The position numbers and the translations under genes were made by a program. This document shows positions 11,261-23,532 of a DNA stretch of 64,000 nt, in pieces. The first letter of the stretch is position 1; each line of letters opens with the position of its first letter. This DNA comes from Lutjanus erythropterus. Its lineage: Eukaryota > Chordata > Actinopteri > Lutjaniformes > Lutjanidae. Below the pieces are notes generated by a model. That model was given only the letters and a program-made list of their open reading frames with translations, was not told the origin of the DNA and did no database searches. The stretch covers positions 16,884,932 through 16,948,931 of the forward strand of contig CM034613.1 in NCBI GenBank assembly GCA_020091685.1, written 5' to 3'.

Positions 11261-12053
11261 ATTAAAGGGATAGGTCTGATTATTTTAGATGGTGGTCGGC
11301 ACACCCCCAGTTTGGAGAAGCAGAGAAGGGCACCAAAATGGAAACTAAGCTATGTACCGCTGTGCACAGGGTCAGCAACAAAAGGTGTTTTAGCCACTTA
11401 AAAAAGGTCTGCCTAAACAAACATCACATGTATGCTATGTATGTAAGTATATACTATATTTTCACTGTTTTACTTCGCCATCAGACAGCCTTTTCTGACG
11501 GGAAACTGCTGTTTCATGAGCCAAATATTGCTCTCTCTAAACCAACTAAACTCCACAGGAAAAATCTGTTATTTTACCTTATTTTACCTTTGCATTACTG
11601 TAAGACTTTGGTGTTTTAAAGGGGACAGTTCAGATTCACTAAAGTCACACAATAACACAAACAAACTAACAGAACGAGGCAGCCGTAGACCAGCAGCTCG
11701 CAAGTTGTGCGTGGTACAAGTACTGATTCTACCTATGAGGTTTGGTTGATTTGGAGTGAGTGACATTTGGCTTATGTAACGTTGGCTTCCTGTTGAAAAA
11801 GACTGTCTGACAGCAAGGTAAAGTGGTGAAAATATTCTAAATATAGCCTATGTTTAAACTGATATCGATTTTTTTTAGGTGGACCTTGACCGTGACCCCA
11901 TCCACAGCGGGGCATTGCTTACCGTCCACGCTGGTACTCCTCTGCTTCTCCAAACTGGGGGTGTGCAGACCACCATCTAATGTAAGTATCACATCATATA
12001 ATCCATCTATAAGTACCTCATACATCAAAAAATCTGAGCTATCCCTTTAAAGG
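11261..12053. mobile_element. Foldback-type element with long inverted ends, copy 1
   Basis: Starts AAAGGGATAGGTCTGATTAT and ends with its inverted counterpart (AGCTATCCCTTTAAAGGG). The two halves are inverted copies for at least 200 bases: both contain GTTTGGAGAAGCAGAG, a CTGTCAGACAG-type motif and GAATATTTTCACC in opposite orientation. No transposase frame is seen, so it is a non-autonomous DNA transposon. Relatives are at 15307-16199 and 23533-24098. Confidence 0.7.
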
Positions 12054-12700
12054 GCAATTCTGTTTGATTACAAGTAGCTGCTGAGATCTGGGAACAATAG
12101 AACAGATGAGATGATCTAAATCACTTCACTTTGAGATGAACCTGACAGTGAGCACACATGAAACATCGGTTATAATCAGGGCTGGAAGTTAGCACCAGCC
12201 ACCAGCCAAATGCTGGTGAAATACGAACGTGAAGCTGGTAGATTTCTGACACAACATAATGATTTACTGTTGAGGGGCTGTTGAATTTTAACATCTATCT
12301 GTCAGTGGCTGGTTAATGTTCACATTTTCAAAACTTATAATCCCTAATCACACAGGAAACCTGTGTGTGCACAAAGATACAGTAACCTGAGTATCCTGGA
12401 GCCTGGTGTGGAGATTTCTAAACGTAAGGTAGTTGCTCAAGCAGTGGCAATTATAGCGGGTCCACTTTTTCAAGGATACACTTGATGCCAAAATGATGCC
12501 CTTCCTCCATTCTGCTCAGTAGTAAGTACGTGACTTCTGCATGTCACCACCTTCATATGAAGGACCGCCCTAAAGACTTTGGATTGGTTCTGCAATGCAG
12601 TTTTTCTATAAACTCGCTTGTTTTTCCCACCCGGTTTTAATGCTGGAAGTTGGGTGATTTGTCTTGAGTCTCAACTGAGTGACGCATTTAGAGACTGAAG

Positions 12701-12887
12701 ACCCTAAAGACCTGCTGGAGGATTTGGGGGGAAACCTGTGAGTCTGAGTTTGGAGTACCTCAGAGGAGGTGGGGATTTTTTTATCTTTCCTGATGACTGC
12801 ATGAACAGTCATGGGAGATGAGGAGGATGACGGAGAAGAGGACGGAGAGCTGCTGCGCATCAGGGGCTTGAAAGGTCTGTGCTTCCG
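12701..12887 (-). pseudogene. Degenerate duplicate of part of the zbtb4 coding exon
   Basis: About 187 bases match zbtb4 exon positions 5543-5740 in the same orientation at high identity, with a deletion of about 13 bases and small compensating indels. On the minus strand the copy still reads SSPSSSPSSSSSPMTVHA and IRKD, as in zbtb4 residues about 185-215, then diverges through a frameshift. It lies inside the presumed zbtb4 upstream intron. No finger or full domain is included, so it is a non-functional fragment unless used as a cryptic exon. Confidence 0.8.
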
Positions 12888-13325
12888 GTTTTAAAAAAAG
12901 AAAGTTAAGAGATCGTCTTTAGTTTCCATTGAGTGAAGCTTTTAGAGATCCGCACTGTTTTTCCCATGAAGGAGGGACAGATATGTGAGTTTTGTTTGAT
13001 GTTATAAATTAGAGACGGCTCAACTTTGTGTGATGGCCTTTCAGCTGTGCAAAGAGCAGTAGGATCAGACTGTGAGCTCCGCAGGGGAAGACAACTATTA
13101 GCTGAAGAGCAGCAAAAGTTACACACAAACGAGGATAATTCTGATCCCATAAATGTGTATTTCACACGAAAAGAGCTTAAATATGCTATTTATATTCAGT
13201 TTGTGTTTATGGTTTATGTTTATGAATCACTGCAACATTTGAGTGATTGATGATGGAAGAGGTTCCTGCCGTCTTTAACCTCTTTTGAATGTTACCAAAG
13301 CATTTACAACTAAAATGCAATTTGC

Positions 13326-13692
13326 TAGGGCCGGATATCATTCAACACTTTTACTGGTACCAATACCTTGACTCTGATACCATTTCCTACTCATTACTTT
13401 TTTCAGTACAAATTTTATATGATCCATTTTATTAAAATGAAAATTATTACACATTATGGTACAAATCTTTAGTTTCATTTTTCAGCTCCTTTTTACACAA
13501 GCAGTGTCATAACATGAAAATATAATATATAAATATGTGGTTAAACTTAAATTGTCTGTTTCAAATTTTTACTTGTATGTTGGAGATTTACCCCTAAGTT
13601 ATCAAAAGTTGGCATCAAATGACAAGGCATTTTTCGATATTTCAAATTTGGTCAGTGCCGTAAAAGTATCAAAGCTTGGTTCCTAGGCCTAT
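13326..13692. mobile_element. Dispersed repeat with AGGGCCGGATATC end
   Basis: The left end TAGGGCCGGATATCATTCAA, ACTGGTACCAATACC blocks and an inverted-looking right end (AAGTATCAAAGCTTGGTTCC, CTAGGCC) fit a fish dispersed repeat I recognise by its GGTACC/GTATC words. Boundaries are approximate. Confidence 0.4.
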
Positions 13693-14039
13693 CAGCTGCA
13701 GTTATTAAATGCAGTAAAATATCTGCTTTATCTGTCGATCCTTCCGCCAAGTTAATTTAGTTAATAGTTCATAGTGTAAGTCAGTTAAATTTGAAAATAA
13801 AAGTCAGATGAAAAAGTAATAAACGTTTTAATGTTTATTCATTTTATCTGATAAATAACATTATTATTGTTTGTTTATTAACTGGCCCCTGTCATTTTGG
13901 AAAAGTGCCACCGGGCAAAGCAAGTTGCGTATCCCTGATTTAGAGACTGTCTCGTCAATCTAACTGGAGCCTTAAGTATTGCGGGTCAAAGCAGAACCAG
14001 GAAGTCGGTCTGATTTTACATATTTCCTCTTTGCAGGTT

Positions 14040-15306
14040 TATTTTAGCAGAGTCATTGTATTCACAGATCTCCACAGTTAGATTGCTGAGTGAAACTGCG
14101 GCCAAAGACTGTGAAAATATGAACCAAGTTGAAGTAAACCTGAATTATCCTTTAACTATTTAGCAGTGATGTGCCATCATCACGTGTGTGTGTGTGTGTA
14201 TGTGTGTGTGTGTGTGCATGAGGGGTTAAGGGGAGTGCCTGCGAGGCAGAATGTGGGGGGCCTCGGTGTTGCAGCCGGTGAGCCAGCGGCGAGGAGCATG
14301 TGGGAAGGGGAAGGTGTCGGTTGGGCTTTCTCCCCAGTGAGGGGCAGCCAGAGGGGCCCGACTATTGGAGCAGCAGTTGGTCTGTGAAGAGAAGGGTGTA
14401 TGTGTGCGAATATGAGGGGTGTGTGTGGGTGGGAGGGACGGGGGCATCGTTAGCAAGAACAGCTACTGAACTCTCAACAACCCCCCGGCCAAGAGAGCGT
14501 GGTGGAGCCAGCCAGATGGGATAGGAGGAGGGAGGGAGGGAAGTTGGTATGGGTCGGGGAGTGGTTGAGTGGAGGTGGTGGTGGTGGTGGTTGTGGTAGA
14601 GTGAGCGGGGGAGGTAGGGGTAACTTCAAACATGTCTCTCCTATGTTCACATTTCATGGTTTCCTTGTCTTTCAGATCCCCCTCAGCATGACTGACTGCC
14701 CCTCATCTCCCCCCTCCCCACGTGTAAACTGTCGTACCCCGGTGTTTTCGCATGCCGCTCCACGCACCAGCGAACCTGCCCATGTCTAAAACGCCACACT
14801 CTCCACGCTCTGTTAGCTCCCAGCCCAGCACGTAATTCCCATAATTCTGCTCGCTGCAACAGAATCACGGGAGGCATTAGGAAACAGCGAGGCCAAAAAA
14901 AAAGGTACCCCCCGAGAGCGGTAACACTACACCGGTGACCTTTTTGAGGTAATTTCCCCAAAATCATTTTCAATTTCACACGCAGTCCCTGTTGAAGGGG
15001 GTGTGAAAGCCCCATTGGAGTTCTCGGTCTCAAATAAGCAAGAAACATTTGAGTATTAGCGGGGCTGAGGCAGAGTGACATGTTTCAATATGTCGAGTTA
15101 CAGAAGACAAAGTGCTGCACCAGTTTCCTGAATGTGTCCACATCCTTTATGTTTGTGGCATTAAAAAAACTGCATAATCAAACGAAGCCAACCAGCTCGG
15201 CCTTGCAAGCCGCAAGACTTGCATGTTAGTGCTTTTATGCCCTCGAGCATAAAAGGCCTTACAGTAGACATGATTTATCTCGTGTGTGACCCAAACACAA
15301 ATGGCT
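14040..15306. other. GC-richer non-repetitive stretch inside the presumed zbtb4 intron
   Basis: Between 14220 and 15060 the base composition is clearly GC-richer than the flanks and no repeat family is recognised. No long frame resembles a protein. It could be a conserved regulatory element or a 5' UTR exon region; a plus-strand acceptor-like TTCCTTGTCTTTCAG ends at about 14674. Confidence 0.3.
14184..14216. repeat. (GT)n microsatellite
   Basis: Alternating GT run interrupted once by TA. Confidence 0.9.
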
Positions 15307-16199
15307 TAAAGGGACAGTTTGGATTATTTGAAGAGATATTTATCAATAGTCAGTGTATTACCTACAGGAGATGGCGGTTGACACGTCACCAGTTTGTAGA
15401 AGCAGAGAGTAGTTCCTGCACGAAAGCTATGCATGCAAGCATGTACTGCTGTGGACGGGGTCAGCAGCAAAATGTATTTTATGGTTGGAAAAAAGTCCAC
15501 CTGAAACAAAGTCAATATTAGTTTAAGTTAACGCTGTACTTGGAATATTTTCATCACTTCTCTACCCCGTCAGACAGCCTCTTCTGACAGGAAACTGCCG
15601 CCAACCAAACTCCGTAGGCAAAATGAGTAATTTTATCTTACAGAACACGGGAGTTGCTGTGTTACCACTGCCTCAATCTGTGTGTTTGTTTGTGTAATTG
15701 TATGCCTTCAGTGTTTTAAAAGGATAGTTCGGATTCACCAAAGTCACACAATGATGTCAGACAGCCTTTTCTGACAGGAAACTGCCATTATACACTCCGC
15801 AGGCCAAATCAGTAATTTAACTTCACAGAACACAGGAGTTGCGGGTCTACTTCGTTAAGGTAAATTTACTGATTTCACCTATAGAGTTTGATTGGTTTGA
15901 GGAGAGTGATATTTGGCTTATATATAATGGCAGTTTCCCATCAGAAAAAGCTGTGTGACAGCATGGTAAAGCAGTGAAAATATTCTAAATACAAAACACA
16001 CTTAAACTGATATTCACTTTCTTTAGGTGGACTACTTTTTAAGTAGCTAAAATAGCTTTTGTTGCTGACCCTGTCAACAGCAGTGCATTGTTTTGCTTCC
16101 ACGCTGGTGCTCCTCTCTGCTTCTTGTAGGTAAACAGACTGACTACTGATAAATACCTCATACAACCCCACTTCAAATAATCCAAACTATCCATTTCAA
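15307..16199. mobile_element. Foldback-type element with long inverted ends, copy 2
   Basis: Starts TAAAGGGACAGTTTGGATTA and ends with the inverted CAAATAATCCAAACTATCC. It contains the same GTAGAAGCAGAGAG, GTCAGACAGCC and GAATATTTTCA blocks as the copies at 11261 and 23533. An internal AGGATAGTTCGGATTCACC at about 15720 matches an internal block of copy 1 near 11622, showing a shared internal region. No coding capacity. Confidence 0.7.
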
Positions 16200-16833
16200 T
16201 AAAAAGGTTGCCACTGTTGTGACAACATCATTTGTGAGACACCGCAGAGCAGCGAGAAACTACACTTCCTATTGCCTGACCTATGACCCCTACCCCTGTA
16301 GCAGTGTGGGTCTTATATTCCATACATTGAGCTCGGGAGGCTTGGCTTGGCATCCGTGAAAAGCAGGAATGTGGAGTAGTTGGCAGCAGATGCTCTGTTG
16401 TTTTGGAAAGAAAAAGAAGTAGAAGGGGTTGGTGACATCAATATGCCCTCTGCTGCTCTACGCGAGACAACCTCCAGCACGACAACAGGCTGGTAAAATG
16501 GAGGACAAACTGGGCGGCCCGTAACCGAAATAAGAGACAGAACTAGAGATGTTTACCATCGCCTACATATAAGTTTTTCCCTCTGATGTTAAGTTGATGT
16601 GCAAGGGTTGGCCCACTATGTTAAGACCCCAACAACAAAGCTCACATCTGTTCTGACGTGTGTGTACAGGACACCCCCCCTCCCAAGTCTGCGGTGAATC
16701 ACAGAGACGCAAGAGGCTCCGATAAATTAAAAGTTTCATCGCAATCTCAAAAACGAGTCATCGCTCTTGAAAAAGAACTGCGTGGTGCGCCAGCAACAGA
16801 GGGGAGGATGAGGGAGACAAGGCCTGTTACTGG

Positions 16834-16861
16834 CACACACACACACACACATACACACACA
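16834..16861. repeat. (CA)n microsatellite
   Basis: Alternating CA run with one T interruption; CA-rich sequence continues to about 16920. Confidence 0.9.
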
Positions 16862-17235
16862 GAGACAGACCCAGCACAGACACTCATAAATACGCTTCCA
16901 CAAGCACGCACACACACTGCATAAATGCGCACACCCACCAGCCTTCACGCCCCAACACACGCACAGTAAAATAAAAACCTTTTCCTCCTCTTCACGCGCC
17001 GGAGCGAGCAGCACCGCCACAGCAGCAGCGGAGTGAAGCAGCAAAACAAGCAGGAAAACAACAGAATTCAGCCTCTCTTCCTCTTATTCTCCCTGGCTGT
17101 CTCTCAGGAAGGCAAGCATACAAGAGAACGTACCTCGGAAAACCTCCTGCTGCATCTCTGCTGCGATGTGTTCTCTCCCCTCACACTCCCTCTCTCCCTC
17201 TCTCCCCCTCTTGGTCTGTGTATGCGCACGTCTGA

Positions 17236-17280
<45 letters not shown>

Positions 17281-17290
17281 GAGAGAGTGA
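17236..17290. repeat. (GT)n-(GA)n microsatellite
   Basis: A short GT run passes directly into a GA run of about 45 bases, followed by CA-rich sequence to about 17345. Confidence 0.9.
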
Positions 17291-17610
17291 GCGCAGAGAG
17301 GGAGAGGCGGTGCACACTCACACACACACATGCACACACATACAGGCAGCAGTGTGTGAAGACAGAGGGCAGGAGCGATTCTCACACTCGAACTTGCTTG
17401 CTCTCCCTCACTCACTCCCCCTTTTCTTGCTCCCTCTCACTCCAGTTTTTGCCTCTGACACACGATTCTTAGTGTTTTTGCTCTTTTTTTTTCCAGCAAG
17501 TGAATCCCCCCCTCCTCTCCTCTGCATGTACCCCCCATCTCCCCAACCCCCCCACTGAATCCAATCTTCTTTTTATTTGGAAGTGTTGTTCCCTCTCTCC
17601 CTCTCTCTCT

Positions 17611-17671
17611 ACACACTCACACTCACACACATGCACACACACACACACACACACACGCACACACACACACA
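17611..17671. repeat. (CA)n microsatellite
   Basis: CA run with scattered T and G interruptions, preceded by a CT-rich stretch. Confidence 0.9.
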
Positions 17672-18004
17672 CTACTTTATATACACAAAGCCCAGCGATA
17701 GGGAGAGGGAGGGAGAGGCAGAGGGAGACAGAGTGGGAGAGCAAGCAAGCAAGAGGACGCCATTTAAGCAGTTTGTTACGAGCACTGCAAGTCCCCAAAA
17801 TGGCTGAAAACAAACAGGAACCACGCCAACTCACAAAAACCTGGGCACAAGGACGGACGGACAGACACACAGACAGGGAGTGAGAGGGGAGCAAGCGAGG
17901 GAGACAGCAGGAAAGTGAGACAGAGGGAGGACAGACTGGCAGTAGTCAAATGGCGGATGGGGAGCACTCTGTGGAACAAGTGAAGTTGAGGGAAAAATGG
18001 AGGC

Positions 18005-19300
18005 ATTAAAGGGATACTGGGGACATTTAACTGCACTACAATAAAGTTTAGGGAGTTGTTGAAGAGAGATTAAAAAAAGAATGGTCAAAATTGACGCAGC
18101 AGAGGCCGAGATATCCTCACTCAAAGTCTAGTGTATGGGTCAAGTGCCAAAGATGTTGGATTTCCCATGATGCATCTTTTATTGGATGCTCCCTTTCAAA
18201 CTCCACTTCTTCGGTTTCTGACCATAAAGGGTGTTCAGATCCAAGGTCAAGATATCCTCATTTTAAGTCCTGAGTACGGGTCGAGTGCAACTTGATAACA
18301 TCTTTTAGTGGACTCCTCTGTGGAGATTTAGCCCCACGCTCTGATAAAGTTTAGAGGACTTATGAGAGACAGATTTTTTTTTAAAAAGTCAAAATTGAAG
18401 CAGCAGAGGCTGAGATATCCTCACTTAGAGTCCTGAGTATGGGTCGCACGCAAAAGCATCTCTGGATTTCCCATGATGCAACTTGATAGCTTCTTTCACT
18501 GGACTCTCCCCGGCCATATTTTTCAAATTCTTCCTCAGTTTTCATATGCTGAAAGGTGTTCAGTTCCAAAATAGCAAACAATATAACAGGGTGTGTTGGC
18601 ATGTTCTCTCAAGTACCCATGAAACAGGGTTGAATGATGTTTATTGAAATAGCATATGAAATTAAGTGCAGTGCGCCGATAAAGTTGAGAGACTTGTGAG
18701 AGACAGATGGTCAAAATCGCCACAGCAAAAGTCCCTTGTATGGGTCAAGCGCCAAAAATGCAGGAATTCCCATGATGCCACGTGATAGCATCTTTCATTG
18801 GACCCTCCTTGTCTGGCAAATGCCCATGTCTTTCGAACTCCCCTGCCCTTAAAGGGCGTTCAGATCCAAAGTAGCAAAAAATGCAACAGGCTGTGCTAGT
18901 GAGGGCGTGTTCCTTCAAGTACCTGTGAAATACGGTTGGGCAATATCTACATCTAATTAGCTTATGAGAATAAGCATCACACTACAATGAAGTTTAAGGA
19001 GTTGTGAGGGACAAATTAAAGTAAGAATGGTCAAAATTGATGCACAAGAGGCAGAGATATCCTCACTTAAAGGCCCTAGATTGCGTCAAGCACCAGAAAT
19101 GCAGGATTTCCCTTGATGCATCTTGATAGCATCTTTCATTGGACTCTCCTTGTCAGGCAAAAACCAAAAGCTTTCAAACTCCACTTCCTCACTTTTCTGA
19201 CCCAAAAGGCCACTCAGATCCAACAGGCTGCAATAGTGAAGATGTCTTCCTTCAAGTGCCACTGAGAGGGTTGGACAGTATCAATCAACTTGGCACAGTG
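18005..19300. repeat. Tandem array of four diverged units of about 306-333 bp
   Basis: The block ATAAAGTTTAGGGAGTTG ... TCAAAATTGACGCAGCAGAG ... GAGATATCCTCACT ... TTCCCATGATGCATC ... recurs with ATAAAGTT-like starts near 18042, 18348, 18680 and 18987 and TCAAAATTGA-like blocks near 18084, 18389, 18711 and 19030. Units differ by substitutions and short indels. The array is non-coding and may derive from a satellite or a tandemly amplified transposon. Confidence 0.75.
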
Positions 19301-21587
19301 AAACGTTGCGATGGACGAGGATATCGTTGTAAAGCTGGGGGAGGTTGTCCCATCATCAGATCAACTCGCACATTCCTGCTGTGTGAGCATCTGACATACA
19401 TCACTGTATCAGGTTTAAAAGGGTCTTAACTCTTCGGCACTGCAACAGACGTTTGCAACTTTCCCAGAGTTGTGTTTAACCTCTGAAGCCTGACAACAAG
19501 TTAGCCGGCCTGCTATACTGAGGAGGCTAAGCTATGACAACAACAGTGCAAACAGCTACATGATAGAAGGAGACACACCAACAGTAGCCAGCTAACCAAG
19601 CGCCTTGGGTTCCCCATCCTGGGCAGATTTAATAAGAAAATAATAAACAGGACATGGAGATGTAACATTAGCACAATGTTCGGCAGCAACAGCTTCTTTT
19701 CATTTTCTCTCCCACAAGTCAAAAATGGAATGAAACTTATGCCTTACAGGAACTCTGAGGGGACACACTACCTCAAATACAATCACAGTATTACGATAGT
19801 AGAGGGCTCAATATTAGAAGATGGACAGCCACTGGCAGCGGACAATGGCATAATCCATTAGCCCAGCCCTTTCTTTAAAACAATTAAAGATGACCCAGGA
19901 CAGCTGTTCTGAGTGATGAATCCACAGGTGTGAAGGCCAAAACACTGCACAATGGTTTATAGTACTATAAAGAAGGATTTTACAACTTATCATCTCGACA
20001 GCTGCAAAGTAAACAGTTATCTCCCATACTTGCACATATTTGATCGCTTGACACAGGATGCTGCTGGATGACAAAGAGCAAGCAAACTTATTTTAAGTCC
20101 AGGAAGTGCTCCTACCCAAACATTTTTTATGGAACCAGTCCTGTTCCGGTCTGTGCGTCTACTTTTGAAGTATTTCCACCAAAAATAAAATGGTTCAGAA
20201 CTTCTGTTGAAGACATTCTTGATTACAATGGTTCTGCTCAAAACAGGTGGAATTGCAGACTGGTTCACTAGGTAGCACCGAGGTGCCAAGAACCTTGAAC
20301 TGAAACAGTTCAGGAATCAAATCTAATTTGGTGGGAAAGGGCCTTCAGCATCACTTTTAAATTGAGTCCTACAGGGCTCTCGCATGCTAATGCATGGGCG
20401 CAGCCTGTGGAGCTTGAAATGTGCCAAATTGAACAGGGGAGGAAATGTTGGAAATCATAGATTGCATGTCGCAAATTTGGTGAAACAGGCTCAAGGATAA
20501 ACTTTTTTTTAGAACTGTTTGAACCTATGTTCAAAAATGGTGGCCAGACCACAATCTCATTTTTTCAGACTTTAGAGTGCTCCCTCCAGACTTTATACAA
20601 CTGTTTTCACAAGCTGAGTAGTACTCCTCATGATGGGTAAACCGATCTTCATGTAAAATACCAGTGGAGTGCCTCTTTAATAGAGAAAACGGGGTAAAGG
20701 TGGACACACGGGGACAGAAACTGGGGCAGGGACGCTCTTCGATTGTCCATGCTCTCTGCTAAAAGGGTTCAAGTGCTATCAGCGATGATGCTGGTCATGT
20801 CAATTAACTGCTTTTAGGTCAGTGTGTGTATCTGTGTCTGACACATCGCTGGACGAAAATTTCTGGTGATGAGCTCCTAAAGAACTAAAACGCAGCCAAA
20901 ACAACAGTGCTACCATCAGGGCCTGTGGCTGGAAAACACTTTTGATTAATTCGTATCCATGCAAAATGCCTCACAAAAACAACTCTCATGGTCACGTCAT
21001 GGTCAATGGAAATTCCACATATCTCTGTTCTCCATCCGTCGGCCATTTGCCACTCAGTCGCCTTAGATCAGGATTCTATCAGCTGGAACGAGAGCGCAGA
21101 AAAATGAAAGGAGGGGTGGAAGAATGTTCCAGGACTGTTATGCTACAACACCATCATACTTCCCACTGTCCTTTTGAGTGAAGCTGCTGCCCCCCCTCAG
21201 TACCCACCAACTGAACCTTGACGCCAACAACCCGCCCTCCTCCTACTCTTCCCCTGCCCTTTCCCTCTCTCCCTCTCTTTCATCACTCGCTCTCACCCTC
21301 ATTGTACGCTGCCACACTTGTCTCCATGGGAACCGCTCTGGGATTGGGTGTTGTTCCTGTGACCTCTCTAGCGCTTAGAGTTGGACAAACTTTTTTTTTT
21401 CTCCCCCTGCGTCCTCTCTCATGCACTTCTGCACGTTTTCAAAGCATGCTGGGTGTGTGTGTGGACGGGAAACATGACAGCAGTGGCTTCAGGACAGTAC
21501 AGTAAAATTAAAACTACAAGTAAAGAGTGTGTGAAAAGAAAAGAGAGGCTGTGTGTGTGAAGCAGATTGCCCGTTGGCAAAGACAAT

Positions 21588-21590
<3 letters not shown>
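19301..21590. other. Non-coding, partly repetitive
   Basis: No gene recognised. Positions 20100-20310 carry GGTTC/GAACC-rich sequence similar to part of the element at 29612-30698. The remainder is unassigned single-copy-looking DNA and a pyrimidine-rich stretch at about 21235-21310. Confidence 0.4.
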
Positions 21591-21659
<69 letters not shown>

Positions 21660-21661
21660 CG
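21591..21661. repeat. (GT)n microsatellite
   Basis: Nearly pure GT run of about 65 bases. It produces spurious alternating VC/HT open frames on both strands. Confidence 0.95.
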
Positions 21662-22334
21662 TGCTCCAGGAGTGTGGCCACTCGGTCCACACATGTGTGC
21701 TGGCATTGTCCCGTGGCTGCAGCCAGCCACAAACTCTGTATTCAGAGGCACCCCCGTCGTCCAGCCGTCCCTTTTCATGGATGTTTGGCCAAACGTGATC
21801 ATAGCTTTTCATGCTGTGCTGCCAAGCGACACTCACATCTGAATACACAAAGATGGAGGAACTAAGGAAGCCATCTTGGTGGAAAATTTAAACCATTAGC
21901 TCACCAAGACTTTTGATATTTAACCGTTATCCAACGAAAGAAAGAAAAAAAACTGTTTGACTGAGTCTCAGGATCAGCACTAAATCCAGTCTGACGCCTT
22001 CATGAGGTGTTAATCAACATTCTGGTGGAAATATTTTCTTTCAGTGAACTAAAATGCATTTATCATTTCACTTCCATAACCATGTCATGACACCATTCAT
22101 GAACATGGAGTCTTTTAATACACCTGCAACGCCACACAACGGGTCTGGACCACTCTGGAACACGAGTAACTCCGTCACTCTTCCAGCAGCTGAGAAATAA
22201 CATGCAAGACTTTTCTTGGTATTGAGAAGCCACAGCATTAATTAACTGACACACTGTAACCTGTACTGCACATTTTCTGCCAGATTGACAACTTCCTGCT
22301 TCTGCTCCACTATGAGCAACACAATCACCAGGGT

Positions 22335-22465
22335 TGGCGTCATGCATTGTTTGTTTTTTGGGGGGCAAAGGGCCGCAGGCAGGAGTCAAACCCACAGCCG
22401 CTTCAGAGCACTCACAGCCTCCGTACACGGTGCGCACACTCTACCAACTGAGCTACCCAGGCACT
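22335..22465 (-). mobile_element. tRNA-derived SINE copy
   Basis: On the minus strand the sequence starts with a tRNA-like head: TAGCTCAGTTGG (A box, plus positions 22443-22454) and GGTTTGACTCC (B box, plus positions 22382-22392; one change from GGTTCGANTCC), followed by TGCGGCCCTTTGC. This head is characteristic of a widespread teleost tRNA-derived SINE. The tail after 22335 is not clearly delimited. It is not a functional tRNA gene because cloverleaf pairing is lost. Confidence 0.75.
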
Positions 22466-23532
22466 CCAGCTGTGGCCAGTTTGACAGGGAATACAGTACC
22501 AAGGTGGTTTTCTAACTCCCTAACTAGCTAATACCAACGACAGATAACAGCAGGCAGCCACAAGCCTACTTTAGCAACAAGTAAACTAGCTAACCACTGT
22601 CTATGCATCAGCTGACTCTGTAAGCTATATCACCTTGGTACTGTGCTCTGTTGTTAGACTGGCCTTATAAAGTTTAATGAGACCTTTATGACAAATCCAA
22701 ATGGTATCACTTCACTTGAGGTTAAGGAAAATATTCATGACACACACGCACATATCGGTCTAATGATGGCCAGGGTCAAAACCAACCACATGTGATCGTT
22801 TAATGCGATGTTCAAAGATAAAGCTTAAGTTTGTTTGAGTTTGATAATGTCAATTTGTCCTGACAATGACATAGACATGTTGTCTTGGTTATTGTCAGGT
22901 TGTCAAAAAAGACATTATTGGCCAGTTTAATGTCAAATTGTTATAACACAGGTATCTCAAATTTTGCATTAAAATTCATAAAGACTTCATGTTCACAGCA
23001 GGTGTCATGACATGGTTAAGACAATTTATGCACACCCCTTCAACTAAACTGTTATCCAAACATTTTATATAAATATACGGTGTGATAAAAAATAAAAAAG
23101 CACCTTTTTTTCAACAGCACAGCTGACAATTTAAAGAACAAAGCAATAAATGCTTCTTCAACACCTTTAAGGAAAGACAGCCAGCATAACTATCATGTAA
23201 ATCACACACACATACTAATTGGTGCAGTTAAAGACACCCCACGGAGTGTTTGCTTACTGGCAGCGCCGTAGGAGCAATGTTGTTTTCATAAGTGGGTCCT
23301 TGTCTTGCATGTGAGTGAGGACACATATGCACACACGATGGGAGTAAAGTAAAACACATTTCTGTCGACTGTGAAGGGCAGTCGACAACATTAATGTGCT
23401 GTAGCGAAGCGCCAATAAAAGAGGAGGAGAAGACCGCAACCCAATGTGAACAACGCAGATTTCAAAACATTTAAACAATCTTTTGCATATGTTTTAGGGG
23501 GGAGTAAATTTATCCAACATGTTTGTTAGGCC

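Larger units (their letters stand above)
16940..18004 (-). promoter_or_regulatory. GC-rich stretch with a minus-strand donor: possible internal zbtb4 5' exon or promoter
   Basis: Positions 16990-17040 are CAG/CCG-rich with several CpGs. On the minus strand TTCCGAG|GTACGT gives a strong donor after base 17134. CT/GA- and CA-rich repeats surround it. This could be an alternative first exon of zbtb4; no RNA evidence is available. Confidence 0.25.

Noticed and set aside
22425..22465. Functional tRNA gene on the minus strand
   Set aside because: A and B boxes are present, but the arms do not pair into a cloverleaf and the downstream sequence matches a tRNA-derived SINE.
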